Source: Thiopseudomonas sp964394445 (GTDB taxonomy: Bacteria > Pseudomonadota > Gammaproteobacteria > Pseudomonadales > Pseudomonadaceae). Taken from it: a stretch of 36,348 bases of DNA. The notes beneath the pieces were generated by a model. The model ran no database searches. It had not been told where the DNA came from and worked only from the letters and a program-made list of their open reading frames with translations. Where the stretch lies: positions 1 to 36,348 of the forward strand of contig CAYMXO010000014.1 in NCBI GenBank assembly GCA_964394445.1, given 5' to 3'. Shown here piece after piece: positions 7,941-15,671 of the stretch (the stretch's first letter is position 1; each line of letters begins with the position of its first letter). The position numbers and the translations under genes are program-made.

Positions 7941-8780
7941 ATGATCAAGAAATGTCTGTTCCCCGCTGCCGGCTACGGTACCCGCTTTCTGCCCGCTACC
8001 AAGGCCATGCCCAAGGAAATGTTACCGGTGGTCAACAAGCCGCTGATTCAGTACGGCGTCGAAGAGGCGCTGGCAGCCGGCATTCACGACATGGCCATTG
8101 TCACCGGACGCAACAAGCGTTCCATCGAAGACCATTTCGACATCAGCTACGAGCTGGAGTCGGAAATCCAGGGTACCGACAAGGAAGACTACCTGCAGGG
8201 CATCCGTCATCTGATGAACAACTGCACCTTTTCCTACACCCGCCAGGTTGAAATGAAAGGCCTGGGCCACGCCGTCCTTACCGGTCGCCGGTTGATTGGC
8301 GACGAACCCTTTGCCGTAGTACTGGCCGACGACCTGTGCCTGAACCTCGGCGGTGACGGTGTGCTCGGGCAGATGGTGCAACTGTATAAACAGTTTCGCT
8401 GCTCGATTGTTGCCGTCCAGGAAGTGCCCGCCGAAGACATTCACAAATATGGTGTTATTGCCGGCGAGATGATTCGCAACGATATTTTCCGCGTCCAAAC
8501 CATGGTGGAAAAACCACAGGCCGAAGACGCCCCTTCCAACCTGGCCATCATCGGCCGCTACATTTTAACGCCGGACATTTTTGAGCTGATCGAAGAAACC
8601 GAACCGGGCAAGGGCGGCGAAATCCAGATCACCGATGCGCTGATGAAGCAGGCACAGCGTGGCTGCGTACTGGCTTACAAGTTCAAGGGCACCCGCTACG
8701 ACTGCGGCAGCGGCGAAGGCTTCATGCAGGCCACGCAGTTCTGTTATGACAACCTGTACCTGAAAGGGCTGTCCTACTAA
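7941..8780 (+). CDS. galU: UTP--glucose-1-phosphate uridylyltransferase GalU
   Basis: This 279-residue protein makes UDP-glucose from UTP and glucose-1-phosphate, feeding lipopolysaccharide, exopolysaccharide and osmoprotectant synthesis. It has the nucleotidyltransferase signature AAGYGTRFLPATKAMPKEML near the N-terminus, VVLADDLC in the middle and the GGEIQITDAL motif towards the end. Length and sequence are typical of gammaproteobacterial, pseudomonad-type GalU. A long upstream in-frame extension to 7785 was rejected because it lacks family similarity. It overlaps the downstream convergent GGDEF remnant by four bases at the 3' ends. Confidence 0.97.
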   Translation: MIKKCLFPAAGYGTRFLPATKAMPKEMLPVVNKPLIQYGVEEALAAGIHDMAIVTGRNKRSIEDHFDISYELESEIQGTDKEDYLQGIRHLMNNCTFSYTRQVEMKGLGHAVLTGRRLIGDEPFAVVLADDLCLNLGGDGVLGQMVQLYKQFRCSIVAVQEVPAEDIHKYGVIAGEMIRNDIFRVQTMVEKPQAEDAPSNLAIIGRYILTPDIFELIEETEPGKGGEIQITDALMKQAQRGCVLAYKFKGTRYDCGSGEGFMQATQFCYDNLYLKGLSY

Positions 8781-9238
8781 CCGGCCATCGCTGCTTCCTG
8801 TACCATCGCCTGGCAGACCCGGTTACGGCCCTCTGCCTTGGCCCGGTACAGGGCCTGATCGGCCTCTTCCAGCAACGCCCCGGCGTTTTGCAGCCGCTCG
8901 TCCATGAGCGCGACCCCCACGCTGATGGTCAGGCCGCGCCCGGGCAGAACAGCCAGTGGCGGCAACAGCTGGACCGACTCGCGAATACGCCCGGCGATAC
9001 CCGGCGCCTGCTCCATATCAACATTGTCCAGCAACATCACAAATTCCTCACCACCAATCCGCGCGGTCACATCCAGTGGCCGTGCGTTGTCAGCCAGTAT
9101 CTGTGCCACGGCCGCCAGCGCCTGATCGCCGGCGGCATGACCATTGGCCTGGGCCCGCCAAAACAGTTTCGGCGACCGGAAGCCGAGCCTGAGTGCAAGC
9201 ACCTGTGTACGGATCACCGGCACAGGCCATACACTCAA
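8777..9238 (-). pseudogene. N-terminally truncated GGDEF diguanylate cyclase remnant
   Basis: The last roughly 120 residues match the second half of a GGDEF domain: NGHAAGDQALAAVAQIL, an I-site RPLD, GGEEF, and the closing ADQALYRAKAEGRNRV. The first part of the domain (DxLT and the DxDxFKxxND metal segment) and any sensory domain are absent. Upstream of residue 30 the reading frame is unrelated sequence from the junction with the methyltransferase gene. The only start is a TTG overlapping the methyltransferase stop codon. Without the first metal-binding aspartate it cannot be an active cyclase. The likely origin is a deletion that fused the 3' end of the methyltransferase gene to the middle of a GGDEF gene. 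It could survive as a c-di-GMP binder, but decay is more likely. Confidence 0.7.
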
Positions 9239-10062
9239 CGCCGGACCCTCTTGTCCAGATACAGGTGACCAATAATGTCCCGGCTGCGGGTTTCCACCTC
9301 ACCATCGACCGCCCGCTCCTGCAATAGCTGCCACAAATGCTGGCGGTCGGCAGCTGTCACCCCTTCCGGCCAGAGCCAGCTGGCATAGCGCTGTAAAATA
9401 TAATCCGGCTCGTGATGGCTGATTTTGCAGCGTTCCTCAAATTCCAGTGCAGGAAAATAACCCCACTGGTACAACAGGTTGAACAGGGCATAGATGTCAT
9501 CGGCGGTCCGGCTGCCAATGCGTCGCTGCGGCAAACCAAAGGCATCCTGCAAGCCGGCCAGCAGGCTGTCTTCACGCCAGGCATGGGAGCTGACATGGAG
9601 TCCGCCCCGGCAGGCCGCCAGTGCCTTGCGCAAACCGGGCAAAGCAGAAAGCGCCGGGCTCATGTGCACAAACACCAGATCAAAGGCGTCCTGCCAGCCC
9701 TCATCCTGTAACTCAACCGCCTCCCACGGCGAATGCACCAGCCGGCCGGTTTGTGTTTCCAGGCCGGCAGCCCGCAATTTATGCCGGGCATGTTCCAGCA
9801 TGCGCCCCGACAGCTCCACACCGCTGACCTGCGCGCCACGGCGGGCAAATTCGACCAGATAGCGTCCGGCGCCAAAGCTGATATCCAGCACCCGCTCGCC
9901 CGTCAGCCGGTGCCGGCGCAACACCCCTTGCAAGGCTGCATCGTTGTCGGGCACGCCAAACTGGCTGACCTCATCGGCACGCAGGTCCCAGGTTTGCTCG
10001 CTGCGCTGAAAGTCCGGTTCCGGCCTTGCCAGCAAGCCGGAAAAATACTGTTCAAGATCCAT
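9235..10062 (-). CDS. Class I SAM-dependent methyltransferase
   Basis: This is a 275-residue cytoplasmic protein with the SAM-binding motif VLDISFGAGRYL at about 58-69 and the acidic end of strand 2 at GVELSG, as in Rossmann-fold methyltransferases. FDLVFVHMSPAL is the motif-II region. A G-rich ribosome site precedes the ATG. The C-terminal third (ALFNLLYQWGYFPALEFEE) has no features I can assign. It is divergent from modA across a 115-base region. The substrate is unknown; the location next to mod genes could be coincidence. Confidence 0.8.
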   Translation of the reverse strand: MDLEQYFSGLLARPEPDFQRSEQTWDLRADEVSQFGVPDNDAALQGVLRRHRLTGERVLDISFGAGRYLVEFARRGAQVSGVELSGRMLEHARHKLRAAGLETQTGRLVHSPWEAVELQDEGWQDAFDLVFVHMSPALSALPGLRKALAACRGGLHVSSHAWREDSLLAGLQDAFGLPQRRIGSRTADDIYALFNLLYQWGYFPALEFEERCKISHHEPDYILQRYASWLWPEGVTAADRQHLWQLLQERAVDGEVETRSRDIIGHLYLDKRVRR

Positions 10063-10134
10063 GCTGCCCCCCTGTTCTGCTGCCGGCGCATTGTGGGTAT
10101 ACAGGCAGCTGCGCCTGTAATACCGGCAGCAAAG

Positions 10135-10159
10135 CGTTTATAGTCCGGTAATTATATCG
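10135..10159. promoter_or_regulatory. Possible degenerate ModE box upstream of modA
   Basis: On the minus strand the site reads CGATATAAT, seven bases, CTATAAACG. The known ModE pattern is CGnTATATA, about six bases, TATATAnCG. The first half fits well and the second poorly. It ends 18 bases before the modA ATG and overlaps the likely -10 region, where a repressor site is expected. It is much weaker than the box at 28611-28644. Confidence 0.4.
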
Positions 10160-10177
10160 CCATGCAAGGAACCCCAC

Positions 10178-10882
10178 ATGCGCAAGCATCTGCTCTCCCT
10201 GTTTTTGGCCTGCTGGCTGCCCCTGGCAAGTGCCGCCGAGCTTACCGTTTCTGCAGCCGCCAGCCTAAGCAATGCATTCAGGGAAATCGCCACGGCTTTC
10301 GAGCAAGCAACACCTCAGCACAGGGTACACCTGAACTTTGCCGGCTCCGGTGCCCTGTTGCAGCAAATGGCCCATGGTGCACCGGTGGATGTCTTTGCCA
10401 GTGCTGACCAGGCCACCATGGACCAGGCGCGCGACCTGAACCTGCTGGATAACGCCAGCCGCCGCGATTTTGTCAGCAACAGCCTGGTCCTGATCACGCC
10501 GGCGGGCGGCCAGCCATTACAGGCGCTGGATGACCTGCTGCTGCCGGCCTACCCGCGCATTGCCGTCAGCAACCCCGACAGCGTACCGGTCGGGCGCTAC
10601 AGCCGGGAGGTACTGACCGGCCTGCACCTGTGGCACGCACTGACGGACAAGCTCATCCAGACACAAAACGTGCGCCAGTCACTGGACTATGTGGCCCGCG
10701 GCGAGGTGGATGCCGGTTTTGTCTATGCCACCGACGCCGCCCTGATGGCCGACAGGGTCAGTGTCCAGCTGCAGGTGCCGACCCCGACTCCGGTGCTCTA
10801 CCCCATTGCCGTCACGGCCAGCGGTAGCGACAACCCGGCCAGCGCCGCTTTTGTCGAATTCCTGTTTGCGCCGGACAGCTAG
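10178..10882 (+). CDS. modA: Molybdate ABC transporter periplasmic binding protein ModA, with premature amber stop
   Basis: The 234 residues begin with a signal peptide (MRKHLLSLFLACWLPLASAA). The typical ModA ligand-site segments follow: VSAAASLSNAF, NFAGSGALLQQM, PVDVFASAD and the FVYATDA region. ModA binds molybdate or tungstate tightly and hands it to ModB. The frame ends at TAG 10880-10882 after FLFAPDS. The next codons read AILQRYGFGPVQ before a TAA at 10919-10921, and that is the normal ModA C-terminus (ending in a YGF motif). A CAG-to-TAG change at a glutamine is the simplest explanation. The protein may still fold, since only about 13 residues are lost. modB starts six bases after the original stop. 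AAGGA precedes the ATG. Confidence 0.92.
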   Translation: MRKHLLSLFLACWLPLASAAELTVSAAASLSNAFREIATAFEQATPQHRVHLNFAGSGALLQQMAHGAPVDVFASADQATMDQARDLNLLDNASRRDFVSNSLVLITPAGGQPLQALDDLLLPAYPRIAVSNPDSVPVGRYSREVLTGLHLWHALTDKLIQTQNVRQSLDYVARGEVDAGFVYATDAALMADRVSVQLQVPTPTPVLYPIAVTASGSDNPASAAFVEFLFAPDS

Positions 10883-10921
10883 GCCATCCTGCAGCGCTAC
10901 GGTTTCGGACCCGTCCAGTAA
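10880..10921 (+). other. In-frame TAG followed by the orphaned ModA C-terminus
   Basis: After TAG at 10880-10882 the same frame encodes AILQRYGFGPVQ and then TAA at 10919-10921. The ILxRYGF ending is characteristic of ModA proteins, so the annotated stop is a nonsense mutation, a base-call error or a read-through site. Confidence 0.75.
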
Positions 10922-10927
10922 ACCGGC

Positions 10928-11602
10928 ATGAGCAGCGCCTGGATCGCCCTGTCCCTGTCCCTCAAGGTTGCCGGCTGGGCCACCACCATCAATCTGGTAC
11001 TGGGCGTGGCCACCGGTTTTTTTCTGGCCCGCACCCGCCTGCCCGGTCGCGACCTGATCGACAGCCTGCTGACCCTGCCCATGGTGATGCCGCCCACGGT
11101 ACTGGGCTATTACCTGCTGGTACTGGTAGGCCGCAACAGCACACTTGGCGGCTGGCTGCATGACAGCTTCGGCATCAACCTGATTTTTACCTGGCAGGGC
11201 GCGGTACTGGCCAGCTGTATTGTTGCCTTTCCGCTGGTGTTCAAGCCGGCCCGCGCCGCCTTTGAGGAGGTCAGCCCGCAACTGGAACAGGCCGGCCGGG
11301 TACTGGGGCTAAGCGAGCTGGCGATTTTTTTCCGCATTACCCTGCCGCTGGCCTGGCGTGGCATTCTGGCCGGACTGTTACTGGCATTTGCCCGGGCACT
11401 GGGTGAATTTGGTGCCACCCTGATGATCGCCGGCAGCATTCCCGGCCGCACCCAGACCCTCTCTATCGCCGTGTATGAAGCGGTGCAGGCCGGACGTGAC
11501 GACACCGCCAACCTGCTGGTTGCCATCACTTCGCTGGTCTGCGTGGCGGTACTGCTCAGCGCCAGCTGGCTGTCACGCAGCCACCGCCGGAGGCAGGCAT
11601 GA
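10928..11602 (+). CDS. modB: Molybdate ABC transporter permease ModB
   Basis: This 224-residue inner-membrane protein has about five predicted hydrophobic helices. It carries the binding-protein-dependent permease loop near ARALGEFGATLMIAGSIPGRTQTL, the ModB form of the EAA motif that contacts the ATPase. VMPPTVLGYYLL is another strong ModB signature. It forms the channel for molybdate released by ModA. Its stop overlaps the modC ATG by four bases. Length is normal for the family. Confidence 0.96.
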   Translation: MSSAWIALSLSLKVAGWATTINLVLGVATGFFLARTRLPGRDLIDSLLTLPMVMPPTVLGYYLLVLVGRNSTLGGWLHDSFGINLIFTWQGAVLASCIVAFPLVFKPARAAFEEVSPQLEQAGRVLGLSELAIFFRITLPLAWRGILAGLLLAFARALGEFGATLMIAGSIPGRTQTLSIAVYEAVQAGRDDTANLLVAITSLVCVAVLLSASWLSRSHRRRQA

Positions 11603-12264
11603 TCGAACTGCAACTGGAAAAAACCCTGGTCTCGCCCCGGCGCCGCTTTCACCTACAGCTGGACTTTGCCTGCAGCGAGCAGCGCCTGCTGGTGTATGGC
11701 CCGTCCGGCTCCGGCAAATCCCTGCTGCTGCAACTGCTCGGCGGATTGCAGACGCCGGACAGCGGCCATATCCGGCTGGCCGGACGCACCCTGTATGATG
11801 CCGGACGCAACATCAATCTGCCCGCTCGCCAGCGTCAAGTCGCCTACCTGTTCCAGGACTATGCACTGTTTCCGCACCTCACGGCCCGGCAGAACATCGC
11901 TTTTGGCCTGCGCCGCGGCCTGCTCAATCCGCGCCGCAATCTGGCCAGCAAGGACGTTGACCTGTGGCTGGAACGCTTTTCCCTGCAGGATGCACAGCAC
12001 CTGTACCCGTATCAGCTGTCTGGTGGTCAGCGTCAGCGTACCGCGCTGGCCCGGGCCCTGATCATGGAGCCGGCCGCACTGCTGCTCGACGAGCCGTTCA
12101 GCGCACTGGACCCGCCCCTGCGCGAACAGATGCGCCAGCAGCTGGCCAGCCTGCAAAGCCAGCTGGAGATTCCAATGATCATGATCAGCCACGACCCCTG
12201 CGACCTGGAGTTTTTTTCCGCCGCCGTGGTGCGAATTGAAAATGGCCGCCAAGTTTACGGCTGA
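11599..12264 (+). CDS. modC: Molybdate ABC transporter ATP-binding protein ModC, short form without TOBE domain
   Basis: This is a 221-residue ABC ATPase. Walker A is GPSGSGKS at 34-41, the Q-loop is in YLFQDYALFPHL, the signature LSGGQ is at 140-144, Walker B is LLLDE at 161-165, and the switch histidine is in MISHD. Full-length ModC is usually about 350 residues because of a C-terminal TOBE/Mop domain that binds oxyanion. Here the protein ends straight after the nucleotide-binding domain, so regulation by that domain is absent. No frameshifted TOBE remnant is visible in the 86 bases before cynS. Translationally coupled to modB. Confidence 0.93.
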   Translation: MIELQLEKTLVSPRRRFHLQLDFACSEQRLLVYGPSGSGKSLLLQLLGGLQTPDSGHIRLAGRTLYDAGRNINLPARQRQVAYLFQDYALFPHLTARQNIAFGLRRGLLNPRRNLASKDVDLWLERFSLQDAQHLYPYQLSGGQRQRTALARALIMEPAALLLDEPFSALDPPLREQMRQQLASLQSQLEIPMIMISHDPCDLEFFSAAVVRIENGRQVYG

Positions 12265-12271
12265 CGCCGGC

Positions 12272-12287
12272 TACCCACTTCGGTGTA
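12272..12287. promoter_or_regulatory. Palindrome-like element between modC and cynS
   Basis: TACCCACTTCGGTGTA contains CCACTTCGGT (12275-12284), which is the reverse complement of the core at 890-899 upstream of the TonB receptor. It lies 64 bases before the cynS ATG. A LysR-type site is conceivable, since cyn genes are classically LysR controlled, but two copies are thin evidence. Confidence 0.2.
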
Positions 12288-12350
12288 TTTCCTTTCTGCG
12301 CTAGATCACGCACCATCAACGGGTCACAGTTTTGTCCCAAGGAGTCGTCC

Positions 12351-12791
12351 ATGAAAAAGGTTGCCATGACCGAAGCCATCATTCTGGCCAAAAACAAGCA
12401 GCAACTGAGCTGGGAAGCAATCGCTGCCCATGTCGGTCTTGACCCGGTGTTTGTCACCTCCGCCTGTCTGGGCATGAACAGCCTGCAGGAAGAGCCGGCC
12501 AGGGCGCTGGCCAGCCTGCTGCAGCTGCCCGGTGAAGTGGCCGTTGCCCTGCAGCAGTTTCCGCACAAACACTGGGACAAGTCCGTGCCCACCGACCCGC
12601 TGATCTACCGCCTTTACGAGATTGTTGGTGTCTATGGCGACACCCTGAAAGAACTGATTCACGAAAAATTCGGCGATGGCATCATGAGTGCCATCGACTT
12701 CAGCATGCAGCTGGACAAGGAAGAAAACCCCGCTGGCGACCGGGTCGTGCTGACCCTGAACGGCAAGTTCCTGCCGTACAAGAGCTGGTAG
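12351..12791 (+). CDS. cynS: Cyanate hydratase (cyanase) CynS
   Basis: This 146-residue enzyme converts cyanate plus bicarbonate to ammonia and carbon dioxide, acting as a cytoplasmic decamer. The catalytic triad of the family (Arg96, Glu99, Ser122 in the E. coli enzyme) aligns as R87, E90 and S113, with identical spacing, in YRLYEIV and IMSAIDF. The N-terminal helix bundle and the C-terminal GKFLPYKSW ending are typical. A good AAGGAG ribosome site precedes the ATG. It follows modC in the same direction by 86 bases and could be co-transcribed. A strong terminator lies just behind. No cynT carbonic anhydrase or cynR is adjacent. Confidence 0.97.
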   Translation: MKKVAMTEAIILAKNKQQLSWEAIAAHVGLDPVFVTSACLGMNSLQEEPARALASLLQLPGEVAVALQQFPHKHWDKSVPTDPLIYRLYEIVGVYGDTLKELIHEKFGDGIMSAIDFSMQLDKEENPAGDRVVLTLNGKFLPYKSW

Positions 12792-12803
12792 ACCGGCTCT
12801 TTG

Positions 12804-12840
12804 CTGCCGGCACCTGGATGCGACGGTGCCGGCAGGTTTT
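12804..12840 (+). terminator. Intrinsic terminator after cynS
   Basis: CTGCCGGCACC (12804-12814) and GGTGCCGGCAG (12825-12835) form a perfect 11-bp GC-rich stem with a 10-base loop, followed by GTTTTATC. It ends the cynS transcript and lies between cynS and the convergent modE. The T-run is on the plus strand only. Confidence 0.82.
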
Positions 12841-12876
12841 ATCTGCTGCGCAGATTTCCTGCCGACATACCCACTG

Positions 12877-13683
12877 TTATAACGAACGGCCCACAATCAC
12901 ACTACTTGCCTTGAATAGCGCCACAATCCGGCTGCCCTCAGCAAGCTGCATGCTGGCAGCACTGCCATTGGTGATGATGGCAATAAGCGTACTTTCGCCG
13001 ACCTTGATTGTTACTTCCGAATTGACCGCGCCCTCTACAACCCTGCTGACCGTTCCTGACAGCTGATTTCGGGCCGAAAATTTTACCCCCTGCTCTTCGC
13101 ATGCCAGAATCACCGAGCTTGCCTTGATCAGGGCAAACACCTCGCTGCCTTCCTGCAATTCAAGTTCGCGACTACTTTCGCTGGTAATGCTGGCGACCAG
13201 CTCTTCTCCCCCCGGAATACGGATATGCAGAAGGTCATTGACCGCTCCCTTTTCGATATGGGTAACGGCACCAAAGAACTGGTTACGCGCGCTTGTTTTC
13301 ATGGTTAACCCCTTCAGGATAAACAGGTCATCAGCCATCTGTGCAGCATCTTTGCTTAGTTCTGCCAGAAAGCGCTGATGGATTTTTTCGATACGGTGAA
13401 AATTTTCCACCAACTGTCTGCCGCGGCGGGTTAACGTTGTGGAGCCACCACCCTTGCCGCCCACTTCTCGCTGCAACAAAGGCTCTCCGGCCAAATTATT
13501 CATGTGATTAACCGCATCCCAGGCCGCCTTGTAGCTCATTTTCATCGCCTTTGCCGCCTGCGAAATCGAACCCAGCTCAGCTATTCTGGACAATAAATGA
13601 ATGCGTCCATGCCCACCAAGGCTCTGTTCACCTGCCGTTATCCATAACTGCCCCTGCAACCCGAATGTTGTGTCTTCGACCAT
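12877..13683 (-). CDS. modE: Molybdate-responsive transcriptional regulator ModE
   Basis: This protein has about 268 residues. The ATG at 13683 was chosen over a GTG at 13710 because GGGAG lies at ideal spacing in front of it. The N-terminal winged helix-turn-helix has the ModE wording: LLSRIAELGSISQAAKAMKMSYKAAWDAVNHMN and GGKGGGSTTLTRRGRQLV. Two tandem Mop/TOBE oxyanion-binding domains follow, each beginning SARNQ and closing KASSVI. With molybdate or tungstate bound, ModE dimers repress transport genes at CGnTATATA-type palindromes. Such a palindrome is found at 28611-28644 and a weaker one at 10135-10159. It is the last gene of the minus-strand uptake locus, so it may regulate its own expression. 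Confidence 0.96.
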   Translation of the reverse strand: MVEDTTFGLQGQLWITAGEQSLGGHGRIHLLSRIAELGSISQAAKAMKMSYKAAWDAVNHMNNLAGEPLLQREVGGKGGGSTTLTRRGRQLVENFHRIEKIHQRFLAELSKDAAQMADDLFILKGLTMKTSARNQFFGAVTHIEKGAVNDLLHIRIPGGEELVASITSESSRELELQEGSEVFALIKASSVILACEEQGVKFSARNQLSGTVSRVVEGAVNSEVTIKVGESTLIAIITNGSAASMQLAEGSRIVALFKASSVIVGRSL

Positions 13684-13713
13684 GTTCGCTCCCTTGCTGT
13701 CAGACCGCACAGC

Positions 13714-14592
13714 TCAGGCTGGCGGCAGTTTCAGTGTAACCCGCTCTACAGTTTTGCCAAACAAATGATAACCAGAGCCGCCTTCTGCCAGCAGATCAAG
13801 CAAATCATCAGCTGCCAGCACACGGGTTCCACCCACCAGAGTGACCCCGCGTGGTATGTAGGGCCCAGCCACCAGCGTTGCGGTCGGACCAATAACGGCA
13901 GCCTGGGCGCCCGGCTTGAGCAGTTGCAACAAACCATCAAGAGAACCATTGATCAGAGTCGTTCCGGTAGTAATAAACACGTCCGCTTCGGGCACGACCT
14001 CGGATGCCCGTTCAGCAGGCATGTAATAAGGCAGCTCTTCCGATTTAAGTGTTGCCGGGTCCATTTCCAGCACGGTAAATGGTTGTTCGCGCCGCCGCAA
14101 CTCACGCATATATGGCGGGAACGCGCCCACCAGGGCAACCCGGTGGCCAGGTGCAATGTTCAACGCATCAAACGCATCTCCACCGAGAACCTCAACACCT
14201 GCCACCTGCCCATCCCGCCGCCACAGTGTTTCTGCCAACGCATTCAGGGTCGCAATGGCCAATGCGCGACGCAGATCTTGGGAGCGGTACAAATCTTCCA
14301 GAATCCTGACTGCCTTGCGCCCGGCAATCTTGCCAGGTGTCGGCATCGCCTTGGCTGAACTTGGGCAGCAAACTGCTTCCGGTACACTTTTGATCGGCGT
14401 CGCGCACAGGCCACCCAGCCCGTTGGACAGTTTGACGCCGGTAAAAAAGATACCCAGTACGGCACGTTCTACAGTCAGCTCCTCCGCCTCATCACCTAGC
14501 GCGTCGATCACTGCTGTATGCAGTTCCGCCAACAAGCCAGAACGCACACCATCCATTAATCCAGTTGGAAATGTACTATGTAAAGAAGCCAT
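13714..14592 (-). CDS. DUF364 / DUF4213 protein (putative heavy-metal chelation domain)
   Basis: This is a 292-residue soluble protein without signal peptide. The N-terminal part (about 1-100), with TVERAVLGIFFTGVKLSNGLGGLCATP, fits the DUF4213 enolase-N-like domain. The C-terminal part, with GHRVALVGAFPPYMRELR, LEMDP, ADVFITTGTTLINGSLDGLLQLL and VIGPTATLV, fits DUF364, which is described as a putative heavy-metal chelation domain. The biochemical function is not established in my knowledge. Here it lies two bases from a methyltransferase and directly before modE, inside a metal-uptake operon. That suggests a cytoplasmic role in binding, releasing or inserting the imported metal or its chelator. 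Confidence 0.85.
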   Translation of the reverse strand: MASLHSTFPTGLMDGVRSGLLAELHTAVIDALGDEAEELTVERAVLGIFFTGVKLSNGLGGLCATPIKSVPEAVCCPSSAKAMPTPGKIAGRKAVRILEDLYRSQDLRRALAIATLNALAETLWRRDGQVAGVEVLGGDAFDALNIAPGHRVALVGAFPPYMRELRRREQPFTVLEMDPATLKSEELPYYMPAERASEVVPEADVFITTGTTLINGSLDGLLQLLKPGAQAAVIGPTATLVAGPYIPRGVTLVGGTRVLAADDLLDLLAEGGSGYHLFGKTVERVTLKLPPA

Positions 14593-14594
14593 AT

Positions 14595-15644
14595 CTACTC
14601 CTCCACTGCCGTAGCTGATCCGCGGACGGCATAATGCAATTTCAGCGGGCCATAGGCTCCCGCTAAGTCTTCGCGCCCGGTATAAGTCAAACCTGCATCG
14701 GTAAAGCGTTGGCCAAATGTTTCAATATGACACATTGGATGATGGTCAATTAACACGGCCCGCTCCAGATCCTGCATGCCGCCAGGTGCAGTTTCGCAAG
14801 CTTCTAGGCAGAACCAGTGTGCCGCATATAGCTCACCCCCTGGAACTAAATGATCGGCAATGCCCTTCAGAGAGCGGATAACGTCCTTGCGTACCGGATA
14901 CAACGCATGAAATAGTACAGCCTTGTCGTACCGTCCCACTCGGGAAAACTCAAGCGGACTACCCGCTTCGATATGGCAACGTTTTGTCAGCTCTTGATCG
15001 TGCAACAACCGGGTTGCTCCAGCAACCGCTGTTGCCGGCAGCACACTGTAAACCTGCCACTGCGGAAACAGCCTGCAGAGCATGGCACTGACCAAACCGC
15101 CCGTGCCATCAAAGCACAGCACCCGCTGCACTGGATCGTTAGCTGCCTGACCGCCTTCTCGCTGGCCTAACCAACTCGCAAACTCACGGGCCTCATCCAG
15201 AAATGGATTCTGCTCGATACTGGCAGGCAAGGCCGCCGGTTGCACAGGCCGCTCCTCTGACATAAAACGTGCAAAATTGGTCCAACTGTTTTCCTGACTT
15301 GCCAGCGCGTGCAAAACCTCGCCCTGATACCACGGGCTATCGCGTAAAAGTGCCTCCGCCATCGTGTCGGCCAAGGCATACTTTCCATCTGTTCGACTGA
15401 CACAGCCAAGGTCTTCAAGCGCTTGCAGAAAGCCAGCCAAATGCGCGCCACGCAGCCTTACTGCACTGGAAATCATGGTACGTTCTGCCGGGCCATTGGC
15501 TGCCAGCCAGTCAAACAGGCCGCTGCCAAGGGCTGCACGCAACACCTGAAACGCCTTGAAACCACCCATGACCTGTTGCACCAAGGCAACAGCAGAAGGC
15601 GCGTGGAGTGACTCAAAGCCTGATGTATCTGTTGAATTTCTCAT
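14595..15644 (-). CDS. O-methyltransferase-like SAM-dependent methyltransferase
   Basis: This 349-residue protein has an N-terminal winged-helix/dimerisation segment (about 20-95: GGFKAFQVLRAALGSGLFDWLA, LAGFLQALEDLGCVSRTDGKYAL) typical of plant-type and antibiotic O-methyltransferases. A Rossmann-like part follows. Motif I is degenerate: VLCFDGTGG at about 175-183 instead of DxGxGxG. Later motifs are visible (GRYDKAVLFHAL, LKGIADHLVPGGELYAAHW). It may methylate a hydroxyl group of a small molecule, or may only bind SAM. Within this operon the natural guess is modification of the metallophore or of the metal-chelate after import; this is inference. Stop and start are two bases apart from the DUF364 gene. 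Confidence 0.8.
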   Translation of the reverse strand: MRNSTDTSGFESLHAPSAVALVQQVMGGFKAFQVLRAALGSGLFDWLAANGPAERTMISSAVRLRGAHLAGFLQALEDLGCVSRTDGKYALADTMAEALLRDSPWYQGEVLHALASQENSWTNFARFMSEERPVQPAALPASIEQNPFLDEAREFASWLGQREGGQAANDPVQRVLCFDGTGGLVSAMLCRLFPQWQVYSVLPATAVAGATRLLHDQELTKRCHIEAGSPLEFSRVGRYDKAVLFHALYPVRKDVIRSLKGIADHLVPGGELYAAHWFCLEACETAPGGMQDLERAVLIDHHPMCHIETFGQRFTDAGLTYTGREDLAGAYGPLKLHYAVRGSATAVEE

Positions 15645-15671
15645 TCAATTCTCCTCTTGGGATAAATTGCC

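Noticed and set aside
3213..10921. Reassignment of TAA and TAG to glutamine in this organism
   Set aside because: Other genes end correctly at the same codons (galU at TAA, the diguanylate cyclase and YfiR at TAG) with full family length, and would gain unrelated tails if these were sense codons. Point mutation or sequence error is simpler.
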